In this document: positions 55,826 through 62,940 of the stretch, piece after piece
Position numbering within the stretch: the first letter of the stretch is position 1
Layout of the letters: every line of letters begins with the position of its first letter
Assembly (NCBI GenBank): GCA_031550975.1
Contig: JAVBOC010000016.1
Location: 17,584 to 81,583, forward strand
Length of the DNA: 64,000 nucleotides
Reading direction: 5' to 3'
Source: UBA947 sp031550975
GTDB taxonomy: Bacteria; Cyanobacteriota; Vampirovibrionia; Gastranaerophilales; Gastranaerophilaceae
Translations under genes and position numbers: made by a program
Notes under the pieces: model-generated
Told to the model about the DNA's origin: nothing
Database searches by the model: none
The model's input: the letters and a program-made list of their open reading frames with translations, nothing else

Positions 55826-58510
55826 TTAAACTAGGGCGGTATAACATTTTTGTATTAAGCTAAAAATATCATCGGCTTTTTGTTTTAATGAAATCAAGTC
55901 TTTCTCTTTTGCCGCACTCTCCATTTCTCTTGCCCATTGTGAGATGTCTTTGAGTTTAAAGTTTGCGCTTGAACCTTTTATATTGTGTGTGATTTTTAAC
56001 AGTGCTTCAAAATCTTGATCCTGTATCGCCGCTTCTAAAATTTTCAGGTCTTCCTCAAGTGTTTCCATATAGCGGGTCATTATGTCAACAGCAAATTCCT
56101 GGCTCATATAGAATTCTCTCATAAGAGTGTTAATGATTTCAGTGTTAATAACTTGCTTTTGAGGGTTTTGTGATATTATTTCCTCCTTAGCGTGCATTGT
56201 GTGATGTTTTATCTTCTCCAAAAGCAATTTGTAATCAACGGGCTTGTGAATATAATCATCCATACCACAATCTTCACGTTTTTTAATGCTTTCTCTCAAA
56301 ACATCTGCTGTTAAAGCAACTATCGGTGTATGTATTTTGTGTGCTTTTTCAAACTGTCTTATTGCAATAGTTGCGTCCAGTCCGTCGATTAACGGCATTT
56401 GGCAATCCATCAATACCAATTGATATTTTTTGTTTTTAAAAGCCTCTATCGCCTCTTGTCCGTTTGCCACGATATCGTATTGATATCCTGCATTACCAAG
56501 CATATGTGAGATTAACTTCTGGTTGACGACGTTGTCCTCTGCAACTAAGATATTGATCTGGCTGTTAAGATATGCCTCTTTTGAACATACGGAGTTCTGC
56601 TGTTCCTTTACTGGATCTACAGATATTTTATTTAAAGATTTACCCAAACATTCCAGAAGCTCATCTATTTTTATAGGCTTGCTCAGTGTGTAGTCAATGC
56701 GCTCAATCAATTCTTCCTTTTTGTAAATATTGCTCTCAAGAATGGAAGCCGGCATGATTATTGGCACCTTTTTATACTTCTCGTGTTCTGTAATTATCTT
56801 TAAGAAATTGTAATTATCTGCGTCTGAAGGATTGTAGTCAACCATAATCAAGTCAAAATGCTCCTTGTTATCCAAGAGCTTGATTGCTTCTGCTAAACTT
56901 GTTACAGTTTGAACTTTGCATTTGTAATTTGCCATATGGTATTCTAATATGTTTAGACGCTCTGCACATTTGCTTACGGCAAGTATTTTTACTCCGCTCA
57001 AATCCATGCTCCGGTAAGGATTCTCAGCAGCAGCAAGATCTTTTTTGAATTTTGTATTGAATTTAAACTTGGAACCCACACCCGGTTCGCTCTCGACAGA
57101 CAGAGCCCCACCCATTATAGAAACCAGATATCTTGAAATTGGCAGTCCGAGTCCGGTGCCGCCATATCTTCTTGTAGTGGTATCATCGGCTTGCATGAAG
57201 GTTTCAAAGACCTTATGCAGGTTTTCTTTGGATATTCCTATACCCGTATCCTCGACTTCAAACATAAGTTCAACACTGTCTTTTGTTTCTCTTAATTTAG
57301 AAAGCCTCATGCAAATTATGCCACTTTCTGTAAATTTTTTAGCATTGCTTGCGAGATTATTCAGCACTTGTTTCAGGCGTATAGGATCTCCTAAAACTGC
57401 CTCAGGGACATCGTGGTGGCAATGAACAAGCACCTCCACTTTTTCAGGGTCTACATTGGCAGAAATTAATGTTGCAACATCTTCTATTAAGTGCCTTACA
57501 TTAAATGAAGTGTTTTCAAGAACGAGTCTTCCTGCTTCAATTTTTGAAAAATCAAGAATATCATCTAAAACTTCCCTAAGAGTCTCTGTTGATTTTTGGA
57601 CTTCTTTAATAAATTCTTTTTGTTGTTCGTCAAGGTTTGTGTCATCCAACAGTTGAATAAACCCCATGATGCCGTTCATAGGAGTTCTAATCTCGTGACT
57701 CATATTTGCTAAAAATGCGCTTTTTGCTCTGTTTGCGGAAATAGCTGCGTCTTGAGCGGCAACAATTTCTGTAATGTCATGCGTCATCGCAAGAATTCCA
57801 TAGAATGTGCTGTCTTCTCCTAAAACAGGTATTTTGTGTACTTGGATATGCTTTCCTGCATATACCTGATGCTCTAATTTGCTTCTATACGAAAGAGGCT
57901 GAAGCGTTTTTTTTATTCGTTCCTCCATCTTCTTTTTCGCATCTAGCTCTTTGTCGGTCATAGTGTTGAATTCTTTTAATATGTCATAAGCATTTCTGCC
58001 GAAGATATCTTCGGGAACCTTGTAAGCGTCAATGAAATTATTGCTGCCCAAGGTGCAGTTGTCGTCTTGATCTTGAAACCAAACAACCGTTGGGATATTT
58101 TTGAATATTGCTTGGAATTGTGCATTGCGCTCTTTTAGTTCATCAGAAAGTTTTTTTTCAGCGGTGATGTCTCTGGATATCCCTTGAATACCAATCATCT
58201 CCCCACTCTCATTAAATACAGGGGACAAGACAGCTTCCATAAAAAAGCGCTCCCCGGTATCCTTTGTAAACCAACCTGACCAGGTTACAGGCGCACCCTT
58301 TTCTTTCACCATTTGATCTGCTTCAAGAAAAGCGTGGTATTTTTTGGGAAATACCTCAATATCTGTTTTCCCGATTATTTCAGATGGGTCATCAAAACCT
58401 GCCATTTTAGTGGCTGCTTTATTGATGAACAAATATGCACCATTGAGGTCTTTTAAAAAAACATGATCAGGAGTTGTTTCCATAAAGTGGTGCAGGTATT
58501 TTTCAAGCAT
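55826..58510 (-). CDS. Hybrid sensor histidine kinase with Hpt (BarA/ArcB-like)
   Basis: 894 aa, cytoplasmic. Two PAS domains (about 1-125 and 130-250, the second with a PAC block), HisKA with MSHEIRTPMNG (about 268-278), HATPase (NNLASNAKKFTESG, DTGIGISKE, GGTGLGLPIS; about 375-490), a degenerate receiver (about 515-630, no acidic pair), a complete receiver (VAEDNVVNQ, VLMDCQMPLIDG, ALTAD, HKPVD; about 665-775), and a C-terminal Hpt with THNIKGSSANF. I start at ATG 58510, since the longer reading begins with the promoter itself. Confidence 0.94.
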   Translation of the reverse strand: MLEKYLHHFMETTPDHVFLKDLNGAYLFINKAATKMAGFDDPSEIIGKTDIEVFPKKYHAFLEADQMVKEKGAPVTWSGWFTKDTGERFFMEAVLSPVFNESGEMIGIQGISRDITAEKKLSDELKERNAQFQAIFKNIPTVVWFQDQDDNCTLGSNNFIDAYKVPEDIFGRNAYDILKEFNTMTDKELDAKKKMEERIKKTLQPLSYRSKLEHQVYAGKHIQVHKIPVLGEDSTFYGILAMTHDITEIVAAQDAAISANRAKSAFLANMSHEIRTPMNGIMGFIQLLDDTNLDEQQKEFIKEVQKSTETLREVLDDILDFSKIEAGRLVLENTSFNVRHLIEDVATLISANVDPEKVEVLVHCHHDVPEAVLGDPIRLKQVLNNLASNAKKFTESGIICMRLSKLRETKDSVELMFEVEDTGIGISKENLHKVFETFMQADDTTTRRYGGTGLGLPISRYLVSIMGGALSVESEPGVGSKFKFNTKFKKDLAAAENPYRSMDLSGVKILAVSKCAERLNILEYHMANYKCKVQTVTSLAEAIKLLDNKEHFDLIMVDYNPSDADNYNFLKIITEHEKYKKVPIIMPASILESNIYKKEELIERIDYTLSKPIKIDELLECLGKSLNKISVDPVKEQQNSVCSKEAYLNSQINILVAEDNVVNQKLISHMLGNAGYQYDIVANGQEAIEAFKNKKYQLVLMDCQMPLIDGLDATIAIRQFEKAHKIHTPIVALTADVLRESIKKREDCGMDDYIHKPVDYKLLLEKIKHHTMHAKEEIISQNPQKQVINTEIINTLMREFYMSQEFAVDIMTRYMETLEEDLKILEAAIQDQDFEALLKITHNIKGSSANFKLKDISQWAREMESAAKEKDLISLKQKADDIFSLIQKCYTALV

Positions 58511-58516
58511 GCGTGC

Positions 58517-58525
58517 ATTATAGCA
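58517..58525 (-). promoter_or_regulatory. Extended -10 of the hybrid kinase, leaderless geometry
   Basis: Minus strand TGC-TATAAT, six bases (GCACGC) to ATG 58510. Confidence 0.7.
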
Positions 58526-58567
58526 CATATGTCAATTTATGGGAAAATGTTTCAAAAATGCAAAGAA

Positions 58568-58639
58568 TGGGCTCGGAGGGATTCGAACCCACGACCAAAG
58601 GATTATGAGTCCTCTGCGCTACCGCTGCGCCACAAGCCC
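58568..58639 (-). tRNA. tRNA with CAT anticodon (elongator Met or Ile2)
   Basis: 72 bases. Acceptor GGGCTTG with CGAGCCC (one G-U), D-arm GCGC/GCGC, anticodon loop CTCATAA (CAT), T-arm GTGGG/CCCTC with one T-T mismatch and loop TTCGAAT, discriminator A. A normal first pair excludes initiator tRNA. Methionine elongator or lysidine-modified isoleucine cannot be separated by eye. No CCA is encoded. Confidence 0.92.
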
Positions 58640-58677
58640 ACATTCTGTTCAAATTTAATTATCAATTATCTCGGCGG

Positions 58678-58756
58678 CAGCTCTGCGCTACCTACCTCTC
58701 ATAAAACCTGACATTTAGTCAGCTTTCACTCGGCAGAGTGCCACAAGCCCGCGACA
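58678..58756 (-). pseudogene. Degenerate tRNA fragment next to the tRNA
   Basis: CTCTGCGCTACC and, about 46 bases on, GCCACAAGCCC, both identical to parts of the tRNA 5' half but separated by unrelated sequence, so the sequence cannot fold as a tRNA. It looks like a broken tandem copy. Confidence 0.5.
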
Positions 58757-58803
58757 CTTTATAAATCTATCATTAACGCACTCAAAAATCAAGTTGTGAT
58801 TTT

Positions 58804-59790
58804 TTATTCTGCGAATATTTCGTTGACTAAATCTCTATTAATTGTGGCGTCAGAAGCGATGATTGAATTTGTTATCGTGACACCAGGAGCGATTTTTACG
58901 TTATCCCAAATAATAGAGTTTTCAACTCTGACCCCTTCGCCAATTCTGCAATTATCCCCAATGACAGAATTCCCAATGAAGCTTGTCGAGGCCGGTATTC
59001 TACTATTTCCGACAATATACGCGCCGGTTTCTTTCCTGTTAATTTTTGTTCCTTTAATCTCACACAAGCCAGAGAACACATCTTGGGTAGATAGCGCGTA
59101 CTGTTCCAAAGTCCCGATATCACTCCAGTATTCGCTGACTTCAAAAGTATTCATCCCGCGGATCTCAAGAAGCTGAGGGAAAACATTTTTTGCAAAATCA
59201 AAGAATTCCCCTTCAGGGATAAAATCAAAAATTTTGTAATTAAAAATATAAATCCCTGTGTTAATACAATTACTTTTAGCATCCTCAATGTCAGGTTTTT
59301 CTTGAAATTCTGTTATAAATCCTTCAGAGTCTGTTACAACAACCCCAAAATTTGGAATCTCTTTTTCAGGAACCTGCTTAATCCCGATGGTTGCAATCGC
59401 GCCTGAGTTTTGATTAATTTCAATCCCCTTTGCTAAATCAGCGTTAGAAAGTCCGTCAGCAGAGAGTACAATAAAGCTCTCTCCCTCATCAAAGAAAAAC
59501 TGACACTTTTTTAGTCCGCCTGCGGTGCCTGAGAGAGTTTCTTCAGTGACAGACCGGAAATTAACCCCGAATGTATTGGTTTTGTAGCGGTCAACGATTT
59601 GTTGGGCGTGGTAATATGTGTTCGCGACAACATCTTTTATCCCAAAGTCTGCAAGCCGCTCCAAAAGAATGTCCATAACAGGTCTGTTTGCGATAGGAAC
59701 CAGCGGTTTAGGGAGTCGCAAAGTTAAAGGTTCCAATCTTGAACCCACACCTGCTGCCATTATCATCGCTTTGCTAATCTTTTTTGCCAT
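58804..59790 (-). CDS. NDP-sugar pyrophosphorylase-like nucleotidyltransferase
   Basis: 328 aa. N-terminal nucleotidyltransferase: IMAAGVGSRLEPLTLRLPKPLVPI (split: AAGVGSRLEPLT), VVANTYYH, SGTAGGLK, VLSADGLSN, then left-handed helix repeats (GNSVIGDNCRIGEGVRVENS). Similar to mannose-1-phosphate guanylyl- and glucose-1-phosphate thymidylyl-transferases; the sugar is not predictable. No Shine-Dalgarno before ATG 59790; TAAAAT lies seven bases upstream. Confidence 0.9.
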   Translation of the reverse strand: MAKKISKAMIMAAGVGSRLEPLTLRLPKPLVPIANRPVMDILLERLADFGIKDVVANTYYHAQQIVDRYKTNTFGVNFRSVTEETLSGTAGGLKKCQFFFDEGESFIVLSADGLSNADLAKGIEINQNSGAIATIGIKQVPEKEIPNFGVVVTDSEGFITEFQEKPDIEDAKSNCINTGIYIFNYKIFDFIPEGEFFDFAKNVFPQLLEIRGMNTFEVSEYWSDIGTLEQYALSTQDVFSGLCEIKGTKINRKETGAYIVGNSRIPASTSFIGNSVIGDNCRIGEGVRVENSIIWDNVKIAPGVTITNSIIASDATINRDLVNEIFAE

Positions 59791-59797
59791 TCATTTG

Positions 59798-59803
59798 ATT
59801 TTA
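59798..59803 (-). promoter_or_regulatory. -10 near-leaderless, nucleotidyltransferase gene
   Basis: Minus strand TAAAAT, seven bases to ATG 59790; no TGn. Confidence 0.4.
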
Positions 59804-59847
59804 ATATAAAACAAGATTTATTGCAATCGCGCACTATTGTTGAATAG

Positions 59848-59880
59848 TAAGGCGCCGACAGTGAAACTGTCGGCGCCTTA
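59848..59880. terminator. Perfect 14-bp hairpin
   Basis: TAAGGCGCCGACAG tgaaa CTGTCGGCGCCTTA. On the minus strand it follows the small membrane protein gene, but it lacks a T-run, so it may be a terminator or an mRNA stabiliser. Confidence 0.6.
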
Positions 59881-59901
59881 AGAAATCTATTTAAATCTTA
59901 C

Positions 59902-60222
59902 CTATTCAGCAGGTTTTTCTTCAACGTGTGAGCATTTATCTTTAACGTGTTTTTCCATAAAATACGTAGCTAGGAATGGTACAAGGGTGAATTGGATAAT
60001 GAGAATTTTCCAAGCTCCAAATAACATAGCCGTTACACAAGAGTAATCATCCGGTTGAAGCCCGTAATACTTTTGAGCCATCGTTGCACAGCAGTCCATG
60101 TTGCAGAATACGATTAATGCTGAAATAATGAATAAAATTAAACTGATTAGGAACATTTTGCAAAAGAATTTCTTCTTAAAGTGAATCTTTGCCAAAACGT
60201 GTTCTTTGCGGTTGCAGTCCAT
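59902..60222 (-). CDS. Small Cys-rich two-span membrane protein
   Basis: 106 aa, not recognised. Basic N-terminus (KIHFKKKFFCK), membrane helix about 24-44 (LISLILFIISALIVFC), a short loop with MDCCATMAQKYYG, membrane helix about 66-88 (FGAWKILIIQFTLVPFLATY), and a charged C-terminus. The Cys pair near CC could bind metal. GGAGG stands seven bases before ATG 60222. Single gene followed by a perfect hairpin. Confidence 0.7.
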   Translation of the reverse strand: MDCNRKEHVLAKIHFKKKFFCKMFLISLILFIISALIVFCNMDCCATMAQKYYGLQPDDYSCVTAMLFGAWKILIIQFTLVPFLATYFMEKHVKDKCSHVEEKPAE

Positions 60223-60303
60223 AATATACCTCCGTTTATTAACAACCTAATTTTAGCACTTTTGCTGATTTAGTCAATCCCACCTAAGGACTGATTTGCA
60301 AAA

Positions 60304-60332
60304 AAAAGACTAACCGTTTTGGTTAGTCTTTT
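60304..60332. terminator. Intrinsic terminator
   Basis: AAAAGACTAACC gtttt GGTTAGTCTTTT with runs on both sides; on the minus strand it ends the 60345 gene. Confidence 0.9.
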
Positions 60333-60344
60333 GAAAATTATCTG

Positions 60345-61424
60345 CTATGCTTGTTGAGCCTTATTCCCGCCGCCGAAGAACTTGCTCAGAGCCGCTAAAC
60401 CAAGAACCACACCGCCTGCAATCAAACCCCACTTGCCCGCAGTTTTCCAGCGGAATTCTTTTGTGGCTGTGGTAATTGATTCAGTCACCCCTTTACCGAA
60501 TGTTTTTGATTCAGCATTATATAACTTTGCAATGGCGCTGTGACTTGCTTTCTGTCTTTGTACCAGTTGTTCGTGAAACTTAATACCTTCAGTTAAGTAA
60601 CTTTGGAATGCCTTCTTGCCTTTTTCTGCGGTACGGGTAGCTTCTTTTGCTATTTCTTCCGGTGTTCCTTTTATTCCAAACAAGTCATGATTTTGCTTGA
60701 TTAAATTTTCCAATTCAGGCTTTGCATTGTCTGCCAAACTTGCCACTTTTGTTTCCAATTCCTTTAACCGGGCAAGCTTTTTTGTGGATTCATGATAACT
60801 TAATTCCTTAGCTGCTTTACCAGCTTCAGCGATTTCCTTTTCAATGCTTTGCATATCAATTTTGCTGAATTCAGTTTCTGCTTTTTGTACAATATCTTTT
60901 GCTTGTTCTTTGCTGAGTCCAGAAGGAAGCAGGTCTGTAACCTCGTTACCTAAAGTACCAGCGTTTTCTGCTGTCGCATATTTTTTAATCGCATTATAAG
61001 TATCAATATCTGCAACTTTCAGACTTTTAAGTATTGGCATTCGGGCTTCGTCCACTGTAACAGTTTTTAAAAGTTCTTGAGCCTTTTTTGTTTCGTGCGA
61101 CTCTGCAATTCTAATAAAACTATCTTTAAGTGTTTTTGTGCCATCGTCAAGCTCTTTTATCGGACTTGGATTTGCTAAATACATTCCTAATCCGGTTGCG
61201 CCGCCTGCGGCTGCTGCTAAACCTATTGCTCCAGGAACGCCAGACTTCTGAAACTGATCCTGTTGAAGCGGTTGTACTCCGCCAAATGCTACTTGAGATG
61301 GTGCCCCGTATGTTTGTGAAGGCATTCCCCCTTGTTGTTGCGAAGCCATAACTGATTGCGCCCAAGCCCGCATATACGGATCGTTCATCCCAGTCATACC
61401 TGCATTAAAATCAAATCCTGACAT
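60345..61424 (-). CDS. Helical protein with C-terminal membrane helix, unknown
   Basis: 359 aa, not recognised. The N-terminal 65 residues are Gly/Gln/Met-rich and low complexity (ASQQQGGMPSQTYGAP), a Gly/Ala hydrophobic patch (AIGLAAAAGGATGLGMY, about 67-83) follows, then long amphipathic helices (about 90-310) rich in Lys/Glu, and a membrane helix near residues 333-350 (WGLIAGGVVLGLAALS) with a GGG-basic tail. It may be a tail-anchored or filament-like protein. TTAGGATT precedes ATG 61424. Confidence 0.7.
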   Translation of the reverse strand: MSGFDFNAGMTGMNDPYMRAWAQSVMASQQQGGMPSQTYGAPSQVAFGGVQPLQQDQFQKSGVPGAIGLAAAAGGATGLGMYLANPSPIKELDDGTKTLKDSFIRIAESHETKKAQELLKTVTVDEARMPILKSLKVADIDTYNAIKKYATAENAGTLGNEVTDLLPSGLSKEQAKDIVQKAETEFSKIDMQSIEKEIAEAGKAAKELSYHESTKKLARLKELETKVASLADNAKPELENLIKQNHDLFGIKGTPEEIAKEATRTAEKGKKAFQSYLTEGIKFHEQLVQRQKASHSAIAKLYNAESKTFGKGVTESITTATKEFRWKTAGKWGLIAGGVVLGLAALSKFFGGGNKAQQA

Positions 61425-61529
61425 AATCCTAACCTTTCCAACCTAAAAAAATAAACCTAACCTATGTTTATATAAAAAAAGTTTTCAGCAAAAAATTGCG
61501 TTATATAAAAATTTAGGCTTTATATTTGT

Positions 61530-62795
61530 TTACAATTGAGCGAAAAGACTCTCGAATTCAGGGAACGAAACATCCACCCATTCAAAGCCATTGATGGCGA
61601 TTTCTTCTTTGCAAACCAATCCCGCAACATACCAGCTCATCGCTAACCTGTGATCGTGATAAGTCTCGACGATTGCGTTGCCCATTAATTTACCCCTGCC
61701 GTTAATGACAAATCCGTCGGGTGTTTCTTCGATGTCTGCACCGAGTTTTTTGAGTTCGGTCACAACCGCTGTAATCCTGTCAGATTCCTTGCTTCTTAAA
61801 TCCTGTGCGCCTTTAACGATAGTTTGTCCTTGTGCTTGTGTTGCCAACACTGCAATAACAGGCAATTCGTCAATCAAGCGTGGGATAATTTCGCCTTCAA
61901 TCACACAGCCTTTCAAATCAGAAGTTAAAACTTCAAGCTCACCGACTTCTTCTCCGCCCGCCAACCGTTTATCAAGGATATTTATTTCGCCGTTCATTAG
62001 TTTGACCACATCCAAAATGCCGGTGCGAGTTGGGTTTAAGCCAACGTTTTTAAGAATTATTCTTGAGTTTGGCACAATCAAACCCGCCACAATAAAATAT
62101 GCCGCAGACGAAATATCTCCAGGAACTTCGATGGTTTTTGGCTCAAGCAACGAAGGTTCAATTGAAACCGTAAGCCCATCCACATTTAGCTCTGCGCCCA
62201 TATATTTGAGCATAATCTCGGTGTGGTTACGCGATAAATACGGCTCGGTAAAACTCGTTGTTCCTTGCGCATTTAATCCTGCCAAAAGAATTGCAGATTT
62301 GACTTGTGCGGAAGCCAGTTCGGAGTTGTAGTCAACCCCATGAAGCTTCTGCCCGCTGATTTTTAGCGGTGCGTGGTTGTTGTCGGAGGAAATCTGCGCA
62401 CCCATAAGTGAAAGCGGTTCAAGAATACGTTTCATAGGACGTTTTGTGAGGCTTTCGTCACCGGTTAAAACGCTGTTAAAGTTTTGTCCTGCTAAAATGC
62501 CTGCCATTAAGCGCATTGTGGTGCCGGAGTTCCCGCAATACAAATCGGAAGGCGGGGTTTGTAATTTAGCGCTTGAGTGGACAATCAAAGTATTTTCATC
62601 TTGGAATTCGTAGTTTACGCCGAGCAATTTACAGACAGAAATTGAGGACAAAGGGTCTTGACCTCTGGAAAAATTCTTAATAATTGATTTTCCATTAGAA
62701 AGTGCGGAAAACATTGCTGCTCTGTGAGAAATCGACTTATCTGACGGGATTGTAACTTTACCTCTTAGACTGTTTTTGCAAAGAATTTTTTTCAT
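61530..62795 (-). CDS. aroA: 5-enolpyruvylshikimate-3-phosphate synthase
   Basis: 421 aa. It joins shikimate-3-phosphate and PEP in aromatic amino acid synthesis. Motifs: PSDKSISHRAAMFSALSNG, GNSGTTMRLMAGIL, ELASAQVKSAILLAGL, and DLRSKESDRI with DHRLAMS near the end. The frame stays open upstream through the tRNA-Ser gene, but ATG 62795 fits family length and lies six bases after TGG-TATAAT. Leaderless. Divergent from tRNA-Ser, whose first base is only five bases beyond the -10 extension. Confidence 0.97.
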   Translation of the reverse strand: MKKILCKNSLRGKVTIPSDKSISHRAAMFSALSNGKSIIKNFSRGQDPLSSISVCKLLGVNYEFQDENTLIVHSSAKLQTPPSDLYCGNSGTTMRLMAGILAGQNFNSVLTGDESLTKRPMKRILEPLSLMGAQISSDNNHAPLKISGQKLHGVDYNSELASAQVKSAILLAGLNAQGTTSFTEPYLSRNHTEIMLKYMGAELNVDGLTVSIEPSLLEPKTIEVPGDISSAAYFIVAGLIVPNSRIILKNVGLNPTRTGILDVVKLMNGEINILDKRLAGGEEVGELEVLTSDLKGCVIEGEIIPRLIDELPVIAVLATQAQGQTIVKGAQDLRSKESDRITAVVTELKKLGADIEETPDGFVINGRGKLMGNAIVETYHDHRLAMSWYVAGLVCKEEIAINGFEWVDVSFPEFESLFAQL

Positions 62796-62801
62796 GCTAA
62801 G

Positions 62802-62810
62802 ATTATACCA
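62802..62810 (-). promoter_or_regulatory. Extended -10 of aroA, leaderless geometry
   Basis: Minus strand TGG-TATAAT, six bases (CTTAGC) to ATG 62795. Confidence 0.7.
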
Positions 62811-62814
62811 TAAT

Positions 62815-62901
62815 GGAGAAGTGTCCGAGCGGCTTAAGGTGCAATCTTGGAAAGGTTGTGTGGGAGCAATTTCACCGGGAGTTCGAATCTCCCCTTCTCC
62901 G
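62815..62901 (+). tRNA. tRNA-Ser (GGA)
   Basis: 87 bases with long variable arm. Acceptor GGAGAAG/CTTCTCC, discriminator G, anticodon stem CAATC/GGTTG with loop TTGGAAA (anticodon GGA), T-arm GGGAG...CTCCC with TTCGAAT. It reads UCC and UCU. Confidence 0.97.
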
Positions 62902-62940
62902 AACTTAACAATTATATTGAATGGAGCGCAGTATACTTTT

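Noticed and set aside
61678..62331. 217-aa plus-strand ORF inside aroA
   Set aside because: Antisense shadow, Ser/Pro-rich, no start signals.
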